The position numbers and the translations under genes are program-made. A stretch of DNA of 25,497 nucleotides, from contig JABJFE010000025.1 of the NCBI GenBank assembly GCA_018662905.1, positions 1-25,497 on the forward strand. Reading direction: 5' to 3'. This document shows, piece after piece, positions 1 to 7,476 of this stretch (the stretch's first letter is position 1; each line of letters starts with the position of its first letter). The notes beneath the pieces were generated by a model that saw only the letters and a program-made list of their open reading frames with translations, was not told the origin of the DNA and did no database searches. Origin of the DNA: Flavobacteriaceae bacterium. Lineage in GTDB: Bacteria > Bacteroidota > Bacteroidia > Flavobacteriales > Flavobacteriaceae.

Positions 1-16
1 ACTGAGCTATCTCGCC
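1..16 (-). tRNA. 5' end of a tRNA gene, cut by the window edge
   Basis: On the minus strand the first 16 bases read GGCGAGATAGCTCAGT. This fits tRNA positions 1-16: a 7-base acceptor strand (GGCGAGA), T8, A9, the D-stem 5' strand GCTC, then A14 and G15. The anticodon lies outside the window, so the amino acid cannot be read. A promoter-like TTTG-N19-TATATTTA lies just upstream on the same strand, which supports a real gene starting at 16. Confidence 0.6.
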
Positions 17-31
17 ATTATAAAATGCGCG

Positions 32-62
32 TAAATATATAAACAAATTATATAGGGGCAAA
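32..62 (-). promoter_or_regulatory. Bacteroidota-type promoter for the left-edge tRNA
   Basis: The minus strand carries TTTG (59-62), a 19-base spacer and TATATTTA (32-39). The Bacteroidota housekeeping consensus is TTTG about 19 bases before TAnnTTTG, so only the last base differs. The -7 element ends 15 bases before the tRNA 5' end. The 108-base gap 17-124 holds nothing else I can name with confidence. Confidence 0.45.
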
Positions 63-124
63 CTAAGAATAAAAAATATTTAAAATTCTTTTTTAGAATT
101 AATTTAATCTATATATTGCCATTT

Positions 125-517
125 ATGGAATTAAAAGAAAAATTTGAAATAGAGTTTCCTATTCAAGCTTCCCCGCACATGTTATACCAATATATTTCAT
201 CTGCTTCTGGGTTATGTGAATGGTTTGCCGATGATGTAAATTCTAGAGGAAAATCTTTTTCTTTTTTATGGGACGGATCGGAAGAAGTTGCCGATTTAAT
301 TTCATCTAAATCTGATTCCTTTGTTAAATATAGGTGGATGGATGATTCTGAAGATCAAGATAAATGTTTTTTTGAAATTAGAATTGTTGTTGATGAGATA
401 ACTAAGGATGTCTCTTTGATGGTTACTGACTTTGCTTATGTAGACGAAGTTGAAGAATCTAAAATGATTTGGGAAAGTCAAATAGCTGATTTAAAAAAAT
501 TAGTGGGTTCATCTTAG
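125..517 (+). CDS. START-like (SRPBCC fold) domain protein
   Basis: A 130-residue protein that I recognise as the small START-like / AHSA1-like family of Bacteroidota; its biochemical role is unknown. It fits one single-domain helix-grip fold with no signal peptide or membrane segment: an N-terminal strand (KEKFEIEFPI), the helix PHMLYQYISSASGLCEWFAD, then alternating acidic strands and a long C-terminal helix (MIWESQIADLKKLVG). The reading frame can be extended back to a TTG at 116, but the ATG at 125 gives the usual family N-terminus (MELKEKFEIEF) and is preferred. It ends 6 bases before the aminotransferase gene, so the two are probably co-transcribed. Such folds bind hydrophobic ligands, but no ligand can be inferred here. 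Confidence 0.85.
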   Translation: MELKEKFEIEFPIQASPHMLYQYISSASGLCEWFADDVNSRGKSFSFLWDGSEEVADLISSKSDSFVKYRWMDDSEDQDKCFFEIRIVVDEITKDVSLMVTDFAYVDEVEESKMIWESQIADLKKLVGSS

Positions 518-523
518 ATATTC

Positions 524-1360
524 ATGATAAATTATAACGAAAATTTTATTAATAAATCCGAATCTGATTTATTAAATAGAGGTTTTTTATATGGAGATTC
601 AGTTTTTGAATCTATTAAAATTATAAATAATAATATTATTTTTTGGGAAGATCATTACATGCGTTTAATGTCTTCAATGAGAATAATTAGAATTGAAATA
701 CCCCAAACTTACACTCCAAATTTTTTTAAATTACAAATTTTAAGTACTATTTCTAAAATTGATTCTGTTTTTACTGGCAGAGTTCGTTTAACTATTTTTA
801 GAAATGGTGCTGGATATTACACTCCAAATTCTATGTCTCCTAGTTTTATTATTAATTGTAGCGCAATTGGTAGTGAAAATTTTGAAGTAAATGAATCTGT
901 GTTTAAAGTTGATTTGTTTAAGGACTATTATATTCAGAATGATCTTCTTTCAAATTTAAAAACTAATAATAAATTAATAAATGTTCTAGCGGGTATTTAT
1001 GCTAATGAAAATAATCTAGATAATTGTATTTTATTGAATAATAAAAAAAATGTTGCTGAGTTTTTAAATGGAAATCTTTTTATTGTTCATGAAAATAAAA
1101 TTAAAACTCCAAATTTAAGTTCTGGATGTTTAAAGGGTATAATGAGAAAAAAAATAATTGAATATGTTAAAATATTTCCTCAATTTTCTTTAGAAGAAAC
1201 TGAAATATCTCCATTTGAATTACTCTCAGCAAATGAAATATGGTTAACTAATTCAATATCGGGAATAATTCCTGTATCTACATATAGGAATAAGTCTTTA
1301 TCTAATTACGTAGCCAAAATCTTTATTAATTACTTGAACAAAAAAATAACCGATTTTTAA
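524..1360 (+). CDS. Aminotransferase class IV (aminodeoxychorismate lyase / branched-chain aminotransferase-like)
   Basis: A 278-residue cytosolic PLP enzyme of fold type IV. The N-terminal motif RGFLYGDSVFE (20-30) is the family hallmark. Lys146 in SNLKTNNKL is the expected Schiff-base lysine, Glu179 in VAEFLNGN sits where the residue contacting the PLP pyridine nitrogen is expected, and LTNSISGIIPV (241-251) is the conserved phosphate-binding segment. The family includes 4-amino-4-deoxychorismate lyase (PabC, folate synthesis), D-amino-acid aminotransferase and branched-chain aminotransferase. The sequence alone does not decide between them, and in flavobacteria the gene next to the START-like gene is usually left as class IV aminotransferase. 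It ends on a TTAA shared with the stop codon of the converging YqgE gene. Confidence 0.85.
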   Translation: MINYNENFINKSESDLLNRGFLYGDSVFESIKIINNNIIFWEDHYMRLMSSMRIIRIEIPQTYTPNFFKLQILSTISKIDSVFTGRVRLTIFRNGAGYYTPNSMSPSFIINCSAIGSENFEVNESVFKVDLFKDYYIQNDLLSNLKTNNKLINVLAGIYANENNLDNCILLNNKKNVAEFLNGNLFIVHENKIKTPNLSSGCLKGIMRKKIIEYVKIFPQFSLEETEISPFELLSANEIWLTNSISGIIPVSTYRNKSLSNYVAKIFINYLNKKITDF

Positions 1361-1902
1361 TTGTGCTGTGGATTTTCTGGTGAATTTGACCAGAGTAAAT
1401 ATTTTCCTCCTAATTTTTCTAATTTTTCTTTCCAAATACTAATTGTTTCTTGAAAAGGAAATTTTTCGACACTCTCTTTTTTAGCTAAAATCCAATATTT
1501 ATTTTCTATTTCATTATTTAGTTGTTCTTTTTCCCATCCAGAATAACCTAAAAAAAATTTTATTTCATTTTTTTTTATTTTTTTACCATTGATCAATTTT
1601 ATTACTAAATCAAAGTTTCCTCCCCAATAGAGATTGTCTTTAATTTTAATAGAGTTTTTTATTAAAGATGGAATTTTGTGTATAAAATAAAGATTTTCTT
1701 TTTCTACTGGTCCTCCGTTATATATAGTAAAATTGATATTAAGTTCTGGTATTAAGTCTATAGTAGAGTAGTCGGATTTTTTGTTTATAATAAAACCAAT
1801 TGTTCCCGTTTCATTTTGTTCCGCTATCAATACAACTGATCGATTAAAAGTTAAATCGTGTTGAGTTGTTGGTTCTGCAAAAAGAACATATCCTTTTTTC
1901 AA
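1357..1902 (-). CDS. YqgE/AlgH family protein
   Basis: A 181-residue protein of the DUF179 (YqgE/AlgH) family. It carries the N-terminal KKGYVLFAEP, then FNRSVVLIAEQNETGTIGFI, the central YNGGPV (62-67) and LYFIHK, and the late FLGYSGWEKEQL (117-128). These are the conserved family landmarks. AlgH was named for an effect on alginate genes in Pseudomonas, but the molecular function is not established. The start is a TTG (1902) overlapping the fmt stop as TTGA; no ATG lies closer to the conserved N-terminus. It is the last gene of the AAA ATPase-fmt-YqgE operon. Confidence 0.9.
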   Translation of the reverse strand: MKKGYVLFAEPTTQHDLTFNRSVVLIAEQNETGTIGFIINKKSDYSTIDLIPELNINFTIYNGGPVEKENLYFIHKIPSLIKNSIKIKDNLYWGGNFDLVIKLINGKKIKKNEIKFFLGYSGWEKEQLNNEIENKYWILAKKESVEKFPFQETISIWKEKLEKLGGKYLLWSNSPENPQHN

Positions 1903-2837
1903 CTTAAAATAGTCTTGTTTAGTGATTTAAATCCATTATTGAATTCAATATTATTCATCATTTTTTTTCCTTCCATTTTTAACTCTAAAATCTCAATTAG
2001 TCCTGAGCTTGTTGAGATTAATAATATGTTTTTATTCATTATAATAGTACCAGGTTTTTGCTTTTCATTTATAATGGATGAATACCTTCTTGATTTATAA
2101 ATTTTTAATATTTTTTTGTTTTCAGTAATTGAAGTCCATGCCGAAGGAAAGGGATTGAGTCCTCTAATAAAATCATGAATTTCATTTGAGGGCTTATTCC
2201 AGTCGATTTTAGTATTTTCTCGATTCAATTTTGGAGCTTTTAAATTTTCTTTACTTTCGTTTTGTTTAATACTTTTAAAATCTTTTTCATCTATTTTTTC
2301 TAGTGTTGAAAGAATAGTGAGAGCACCAATTTTTTTTAATTTGTTATATAATTCGCCAGTATTTTCATTTTCTGAAATTGAAACCTTTTTTTGTTCTATA
2401 ATTTCACCACAATCAATGTTTTCATTTATATAAAATGTAGAAACACCGGTTTTTTGCAACCCATTAATAATTGCCCAATGTATCGGAGCAGCCCCTCTCA
2501 AGTTTGGTAGTAATGAGGCATGTAAATTTATAGTTCCTTTTTTTGGAATTTCCCATAAAATTTTAGGAAGCATTCTAAACGCTACCACTATAAAAATATC
2601 GGGTTTTAATAATTTTATTTCATTAAGAAAACTGGGGTCTTTTAAATTTTTAGGTTGTAGAGTTTTTATATTTTTTGTTATTGAATATTTTTTTATTTCA
2701 GATATTTTTATTTTTTGTCCTCTTCCGGCTGGCTTATCTTCAGAGGTAACAACAGCAAGAATATTATGGTTAGATTTTACCAGAACGTCTAAGCATTCAA
2801 CTGCAAATTCTGGGGTTCCCATAAATATAATATTCAT
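1899..2837 (-). CDS. fmt: Methionyl-tRNA formyltransferase
   Basis: A 312-residue cytosolic enzyme that transfers formyl from 10-formyltetrahydrofolate to Met-tRNA(fMet), making the initiator tRNA. The N-terminal Rossmann-like domain starts MNIIFMGTPEFAVECLDVLV. The catalytic triad of the family is visible as Asn104 and His106 (TINLHASLLP) and Asp142 (NIDCGEIIEQ), with the adjacent RGAAPIHWAI. The C-terminal domain (about 205-312) includes FIRGLNPFPSAWT, typical of the OB-like tRNA-binding part. Length is normal. It starts with ATG 2 bases after the AAA ATPase gene and ends in a TTGA overlap with the YqgE start. Confidence 0.96.
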   Translation of the reverse strand: MNIIFMGTPEFAVECLDVLVKSNHNILAVVTSEDKPAGRGQKIKISEIKKYSITKNIKTLQPKNLKDPSFLNEIKLLKPDIFIVVAFRMLPKILWEIPKKGTINLHASLLPNLRGAAPIHWAIINGLQKTGVSTFYINENIDCGEIIEQKKVSISENENTGELYNKLKKIGALTILSTLEKIDEKDFKSIKQNESKENLKAPKLNRENTKIDWNKPSNEIHDFIRGLNPFPSAWTSITENKKILKIYKSRRYSSIINEKQKPGTIIMNKNILLISTSSGLIEILELKMEGKKMMNNIEFNNGFKSLNKTILS

Positions 2838-2839
2838 AA

Positions 2840-3370
2840 TTATTTTTTTATTAGTTCCAAGACAGTATCTACCCTTTGTGAAACACTGTTTTTTTCAAGC
2901 ATGATTATTTCAATTTTCAATTCTCGATAGATTTTCAATATCTCATTATGTATTTCTTTACACTCCTTAAAACTTTCATAACGTTGATTGTCATTTATAT
3001 AAATATCCTCCCATGGAGGTAGTATGAAAATTTTGTCATAAACTATTTTTTTTGCTGATATTATAAAATAATCATCATATTTAATTTTTATAAAATTTAA
3101 ATAAGCAATTATTTCATGTACTCCTCTGTCAAAAAAAGTATAATTAACATTTTGTATTTTATTATATTGATTTGTTCTTAAAAACATTAATCTTTTACTA
3201 AATTCTATTGGATCTTTTAAAAAAAACTGATCTACCCCTTTTTTTTGCTCACTTTCGGTAATTTCTCTACTAATTTCTTTTTCGCAATTGAATCCTTGAT
3301 TTTCTAGTTCATTTATAAGTTCAGTTTTACCTGTTCCAGGCCCTCCAGTTATTAATATTTTTTTATTCAT
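2840..3370 (-). CDS. AAA_28-type ATP-binding protein
   Basis: A 176-residue soluble P-loop protein. The Walker A motif GGPGTGKT is at residues 9-16, directly after the first strand. TFFDRGVHEIIAYL has the FDRG signature, and ILPPWEDIYINDNQRYE resembles the nucleotide-kinase-like AAA_28 family (NadR C-terminal / Ttd14-like). Substrate and role are unknown; a small-molecule or nucleotide kinase activity is an inference from the fold. It is the first gene of the operon with fmt and YqgE. It lies back-to-back with the DUF493 gene, 53 bases from the start chosen for that gene. The ATG start places Walker A where the family has it. Confidence 0.8.
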   Translation of the reverse strand: MNKKILITGGPGTGKTELINELENQGFNCEKEISREITESEQKKGVDQFFLKDPIEFSKRLMFLRTNQYNKIQNVNYTFFDRGVHEIIAYLNFIKIKYDDYFIISAKKIVYDKIFILPPWEDIYINDNQRYESFKECKEIHNEILKIYRELKIEIIMLEKNSVSQRVDTVLELIKK

Positions 3371-3423
3371 AATATGAATTGCAAAATAAACAATTAATAG
3401 TACTTTCTACATATATTTGTCAT

Positions 3424-3711
3424 GTGAATAATGAGAATAATGATTTTTATGAAAGGTTAGAAAAACAATTATCTGAATCTTCTTCTTGGCCAAGTTTATA
3501 TAGGTTTAAATTTATTATTAAATCTGATATTAAAAATATTGAACAACTAAAGTCTATTTTTAGTGATGTTAAGAATACAGATATTTCGTCAAGAAGTTCC
3601 TCAAGTAATAGATTCACAAGTTTTTCCATAACTGCAGTTATGAAATCTCCAAGTTTTATTATTAAAAAATATAAATTAGCTTCAAAAATTAAAGGAATAA
3701 TATCTTTATGA
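3424..3711 (+). CDS. DUF493 family protein (YbeD-like)
   Basis: A 95-residue protein of the DUF493 family, a small ferredoxin-like alpha/beta fold of uncertain function; E. coli YbeD is the structural reference. Conserved parts are FYERLEKQL, WPSLYRFKFII, then SFSITAVMKSPSFIIKKY and a C-terminal KIKGIISL, which closes the family. The frame is open back to a TTG at 3379, but those 15 extra residues have no counterpart in the family as I know it. The GTG at 3424 gives MNNENNDFYERLEKQL, matching the usual N-terminus, so it is chosen. It is transcribed away from the AAA ATPase gene. Confidence 0.8.
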   Translation: MNNENNDFYERLEKQLSESSSWPSLYRFKFIIKSDIKNIEQLKSIFSDVKNTDISSRSSSSNRFTSFSITAVMKSPSFIIKKYKLASKIKGIISL

Positions 3712-3722
3712 TTTAATTTTAT

Positions 3723-3730
3723 TAAATTTG
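3723..3730 (+). promoter_or_regulatory. Possible -7 element upstream of DUF4290-murA
   Basis: TAAATTTG is a full match to the Bacteroidota -7 consensus TAnnTTTG, 30 bases before the TTG start of the DUF4290 gene. I see no good TTTG at the expected -33 position. In such A+T-rich DNA an 8-mer with two free bases can occur by chance, so this is only suggestive. Confidence 0.3.
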
Positions 3731-3760
3731 TGAAACTTCATTTTTTAAATTACCCATACA

Positions 3761-4414
3761 TTGATAGATAACTTACAATATAACACAGAACGTACGAAAC
3801 TAATAATTCCTGAGTACGGAAGACACTTGCACAAGATGATTGATCAAGCACTAGCTTGTGAAAATAAAGTTGAAAGAAGTAATTTGGCTAAAGCTATAAT
3901 TGGCGTCATGGGAAATATGAATCCTCATTTAAGAGATGTTCCTGAATTCCAACACAAATTATGGGATCAATTATTTATTATGTCTGATTTTGCATTAGAT
4001 ATAGATTGTCCATATCCTCAACCTCTAAAGGAGGTTTTTAATCAAAGACCGGATAAATTAAAATATCCTCAAAACTTTCCTAAATATCGTTTTTATGGAA
4101 ACAATATCAAACGTATGATAGATATTGCTGTTGATTGGGAAGAAGGTGATATGAAAAAAGAACTGATTTATGTTATAGCTAATCACATGAAAAAGTGTTT
4201 TTTAAATTGGAATAAAGACACTGTTGAAGACGATGTTATATTTAAACATTTAAAGGAACTATCAAATAATAAAATAAATTATTCCGTTGACGACAAACCA
4301 TTGTCAGATTCTCAAAATCTAATCAAACTAACAAATAAAAAATTTGGTAAGACTCCAGTTCATAAAAATAATAAGAAGCACTATAGGAATTTTAAAAAAA
4401 GAAATAGTAATTAA
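3761..4414 (+). CDS. DUF4290 domain protein
   Basis: A 217-residue protein of the Bacteroidota-specific DUF4290 family, function unknown. The conserved N-terminus runs NLQYNTERTKLIIPEYGRHL, followed by KAIIGVMGNMNPHLRD, FQHKLWDQLFIMSDF and a middle section with FPKYRFYGNNIKRMI. The last 50 or so residues are basic and low in complexity (KNNKKHYRNFKKRNSN), suggesting contact with nucleic acid or an acidic partner; this is inference. It starts at TTG (3761); no ATG or GTG lies nearer the conserved block. It ends 11 bases before murA, its usual neighbour in this phylum, so a cell-envelope link is plausible but unproven. Confidence 0.88.
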   Translation: MIDNLQYNTERTKLIIPEYGRHLHKMIDQALACENKVERSNLAKAIIGVMGNMNPHLRDVPEFQHKLWDQLFIMSDFALDIDCPYPQPLKEVFNQRPDKLKYPQNFPKYRFYGNNIKRMIDIAVDWEEGDMKKELIYVIANHMKKCFLNWNKDTVEDDVIFKHLKELSNNKINYSVDDKPLSDSQNLIKLTNKKFGKTPVHKNNKKHYRNFKKRNSN

Positions 4415-4425
4415 TTGTTTTTAAA

Positions 4426-5733
4426 ATGGGTACTTTTTCAATTCATGGTGGTGTTAAATTAAAAGGTGAAGTAACTCCTCAGGGAGCAAAAAATGAAGCT
4501 TTACAGGTTATTTGTGCTTGTTTGTTAACAAAAGATAAAGTTATAATTGATAATATTCCTGAAATTATTGATGTTTTAAAGTTAATTGATCTTTTAAGTT
4601 CTTTGGGAGTTAAAGTAACAAGAATAAAAAAAAATAAATATTCTTTTCAAGCAGATAATGTAAATATTGATTATTTAAATTCAAAAGAATTTAAGACTAA
4701 GGGTAGTAGTTTAAGGGGCTCAATTATGATCGTAGGCCCTCTACTAACCAGATTTGGCAAGGGATATATTCCAAAACCTGGTGGTGATAAAATTGGAAGA
4801 CGACGATTAGATACTCATTTTCTAGGTTTAATTAAACTTGGAGCTTCGTTTAGATATAATAAAGAAGAATATTTTTATGGTGTTGAAGCTAAACAATTAA
4901 AAGGATCATACATTTTATTAGATCAGGCATCCGTAACTGGAACTGCAAATGTTTTAATGGCATCAGTTTTAGCTACAGGAAAAACTGAAATTTATAATGC
5001 AGCTTGTGAACCTTACATACAGCAGCTTTGTAATATGCTGATAGCAATGGGGGCTGATATTTCTGGTGTTGGTTCAAATTTATTGGTAGTTAATGGAGTA
5101 AAAACTTTAAATGGATGTAATCATACAGTTTTACCAGATATGATTGAAATAGGGAGTTGGATAGGCTTGGCAGTGATGACTAAAAGTCAGATTACTATAA
5201 AAAATGTTAGCTGGGATAATCTAGGACAAATACCTAATGTTTTTAGAAAACTTGGTATTAAATTAGAAAAACGAGATGATGATATTTTTATTGACGAGCA
5301 CAAAGATGGCTATGAAATTCAAAATTATATTGACGGTTCCGTTTTAACAGTGTCCGATGCGCCTTGGCCTGGATTTACACCTGATTTATTGAGTATTATT
5401 TTAGTAGTTGCTACTCAAGCAAGAGGAAGTGTTTTAATTCATCAAAAAATGTTTGAAAGCAGACTGTTTTTTGTTGATAAATTAATTGATATGGGAGCCA
5501 AAATAATTTTGTGCGACCCTCATAGAGCAACTGTAATAGGACATGATTTCACATCACAATTAAAAGCCACAACTATGGTTTCTCCAGATATTAGAGCAGG
5601 TATTTCATTGTTAATAGCTGCGCTCTCAGCTAATGGAAAAAGCTTAATTCACAATATTGAACAAATCGATAGAGGTTATGAAAATATTGATGAGAGACTA
5701 AGAGCTCTTGGCGCTAAAATTCAAAGGACTTAA
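4426..5733 (+). CDS. murA: UDP-N-acetylglucosamine 1-carboxyvinyltransferase (MurA), Asp-type active site
   Basis: A 435-residue enzyme for the first committed step of peptidoglycan synthesis: it transfers enolpyruvate from PEP to UDP-GlcNAc in the cytosol. Lys22-Asn23 (QGAKNEAL) are the conserved substrate-binding pair. The active-site loop reads KPGGDKIGRRRLD, so Asp121 replaces the Cys115 of E. coli MurA. The later DAPWPGFTPDLLS carries the conserved Asp near 319, and ERLRALGAKI closes the protein. The Asp form is known from mycobacterial and chlamydial MurA, where it gives insensitivity to fosfomycin, and I believe it is normal in Bacteroidota. It is in an operon with DUF4290, and its TAA shares a TTAA with the stop of the converging gene. 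Confidence 0.97.
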   Translation: MGTFSIHGGVKLKGEVTPQGAKNEALQVICACLLTKDKVIIDNIPEIIDVLKLIDLLSSLGVKVTRIKKNKYSFQADNVNIDYLNSKEFKTKGSSLRGSIMIVGPLLTRFGKGYIPKPGGDKIGRRRLDTHFLGLIKLGASFRYNKEEYFYGVEAKQLKGSYILLDQASVTGTANVLMASVLATGKTEIYNAACEPYIQQLCNMLIAMGADISGVGSNLLVVNGVKTLNGCNHTVLPDMIEIGSWIGLAVMTKSQITIKNVSWDNLGQIPNVFRKLGIKLEKRDDDIFIDEHKDGYEIQNYIDGSVLTVSDAPWPGFTPDLLSIILVVATQARGSVLIHQKMFESRLFFVDKLIDMGAKIILCDPHRATVIGHDFTSQLKATTMVSPDIRAGISLLIAALSANGKSLIHNIEQIDRGYENIDERLRALGAKIQRT

Positions 5734-6005
5734 TCTCGCTTTGATATTTTATTTCCCGTTGATCTCTGTCTTGTACATTTAAATCTATCTACAGTATTAT
5801 CTCTCAGTTTAACATGTTTGGTTTTCCTACCCTGAACTCTTTTTCTCCACATCGCAAAACTTTTTGATTTCATCTCCCTTCTCATTACTTGGATAACCTC
5901 CTTTTCTGTTAGTCCAAATTGAAATGTTATAGCTTCAAATGGAGTTCTGTCTTCCCAAGCCATTTCTATTACTCTGTCAATTTGAACAAGATCTAATTTA
6001 ATCAT
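5730..6005 (-). CDS. TIGR03643 / DUF2805 family protein
   Basis: A 91-residue basic protein of the TIGR03643 (DUF2805) family, function unknown. The conserved core is IDRVIEMAWEDRTPFEAI, then FQFGLTEKEVIQVMRREM, then SFAMWRKRVQGRKTKH. The middle looks like a helix-turn-helix pair and the tail is rich in Lys and Arg, so nucleic-acid binding is a reasonable guess but not shown. Its ATG overlaps the end of the photolyase-related gene by 8 bases, making it the last gene of the five-gene photolyase operon. Members of this family are often found beside photolyase genes, which is the only functional hint. Confidence 0.88.
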   Translation of the reverse strand: MIKLDLVQIDRVIEMAWEDRTPFEAITFQFGLTEKEVIQVMRREMKSKSFAMWRKRVQGRKTKHVKLRDNTVDRFKCTRQRSTGNKISKRD

Positions 6006-7476
6006 GATATAAATTTTTTATAAAACTATCAGCATCTAAAAGTAATTTCTCTTTTTTTAGGGAATCCATTTTATCATAACTACTTATAAGCATTCTCATT
6101 CTAGGATTTTTTTTAAAAAACTCTCTCTGCTTGTCCATAAACGACCAAAATAATCCATCCCAAATATCACTCCAACTACCTTTTTTATAGTCACTCATTT
6201 TTATTATATAATTACTACTGCTTATGTAGGGTTTTGTGGACATTAGACCTCCATCAGCAAATTGACTCATTCCATAAACATTGGGAACCATTACCCAATC
6301 GTAAGAATCTATAAAAAGTTCCATAAACCATTTGTATACATCATCTGGATTAAATTCACACAATACCATGAAATTACCTAAAATCATAAGTCTTTCAATA
6401 TGATTAGCATATCCAGATTTATTAACTTTTTTGATAGTGTCATCTATAGGATCTATTCCAGTGGTTCCATTGTAAAAAGACTTTGGAATTTTTCTTTTAA
6501 AATTCCAGTAATTTTTTGTTCTTTCTTCTGTTCCTTTACAAACATATACTCCTCTTATAAATTCCCTCCAACCAATTATTTGTCTAACAAAACCTTCGAT
6601 TGAATTTAGAGGAATATTATTTTTTTCATAAAATTTTATAGATTTTTCAATAATATATTTAGGATCTAATAAGCCTGAATTTAACAGAGGAGATAAAATA
6701 CTGTGATTTATTACAGATTCATTTATCAAAATAGCATCTTCATATATTCCAAACTCATTGAATCTGGTTTTTAAGAAATTATTAAACCATTCCTTTGATG
6801 TTTCAAAATCAGATGGATATAGCTGTGAGTCGTTTATTTCCCCATAGTTTTTAGAAAAATATTTTGAAACGTATTTTATTGAATCATTGTAATTAGTACT
6901 TTTTAGAAAAGAGTAATCTATAATTGGCGTTTTTTTATTTTTTGGGTATTTTTTTCTATTTAAATCATCATAGGTCCATTTACCTCCATCTGGTTTATTT
7001 TCATTATTTAAAAGAATATTAAATTTAATTCTCTGATTTTTGTAGAAAGATGTTTGAAATAGCTTTTTTTTAGTAGGGCTAAAAAATGGAGTCAAATCAC
7101 TTTTTTTAGTTAGGAAAAGAGGATTTTCATGAATATTTATTTTAATATTCTTTTTTAAACACGAAGAAAGTATTCTTTTTTCTAGCCAATTATCAACTGG
7201 ATTGTAAATGTTAATCTCCTTGTAACTAATGTTTTTTAAAAAAATTCTAATGTCAGATTCTTTATCAAAAGAATTAATATATTTTACATTTACACCATTA
7301 TTTTTCAAATAATCATAATAATTCATCATAGAATCTCTATGGAATAATATTTTTTGTTTATGAAAATTATATTGATTGAAGAATAAATATTCTTCGATCA
7401 AAAAAGTCGGATAGTTATTGTTAAAAACTAAACTTTTTTCAAAAAGTTGGTTCGGGAAAATTATATTTATACTCAA
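5998..7476 (-). CDS. Photolyase-related protein (FeS-BCP/PhrB-like family) lacking the Fe-S ligands
   Basis: A 492-residue flavoprotein of the deoxyribodipyrimidine photolyase-related family (PF04244), whose studied members are prokaryotic (6-4) photolyases with FAD, a lumazine-type antenna and a 4Fe-4S cluster. Seen: the N-terminal antenna domain (MSINIIFPNQLF), the hallmark GGKWTYDDLNRKKYP (164-178), GWREFIRGVY (302-311), GYANHIERLMILGNFM (355-370) and VPNVYGMSQFADGG (397-410). In PhrB of Agrobacterium the block after MSDY holds a CxxC and a further Cys for the cluster. Here it reads KKGSWSDIWDGLFW (431-444) with none, and the whole protein has only three Cys (106, 313, 373). So the cluster is probably absent. 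It starts at TTG in a TTGA overlap with the phr stop. Confidence 0.88.
   Translation of the reverse strand: MSINIIFPNQLFEKSLVFNNNYPTFLIEEYLFFNQYNFHKQKILFHRDSMMNYYDYLKNNGVNVKYINSFDKESDIRIFLKNISYKEINIYNPVDNWLEKRILSSCLKKNIKINIHENPLFLTKKSDLTPFFSPTKKKLFQTSFYKNQRIKFNILLNNENKPDGGKWTYDDLNRKKYPKNKKTPIIDYSFLKSTNYNDSIKYVSKYFSKNYGEINDSQLYPSDFETSKEWFNNFLKTRFNEFGIYEDAILINESVINHSILSPLLNSGLLDPKYIIEKSIKFYEKNNIPLNSIEGFVRQIIGWREFIRGVYVCKGTEERTKNYWNFKRKIPKSFYNGTTGIDPIDDTIKKVNKSGYANHIERLMILGNFMVLCEFNPDDVYKWFMELFIDSYDWVMVPNVYGMSQFADGGLMSTKPYISSSNYIIKMSDYKKGSWSDIWDGLFWSFMDKQREFFKKNPRMRMLISSYDKMDSLKKEKLLLDADSFIKNLYHD

Noticed and set aside
84..100. AATTCT-TTTTT-AGAATT inverted repeat before the START-like gene
   Set aside because: A six-pair, nearly all A-T stem has little stability, and such repeats are expected by chance at this base composition. 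It is not called a terminator or operator.
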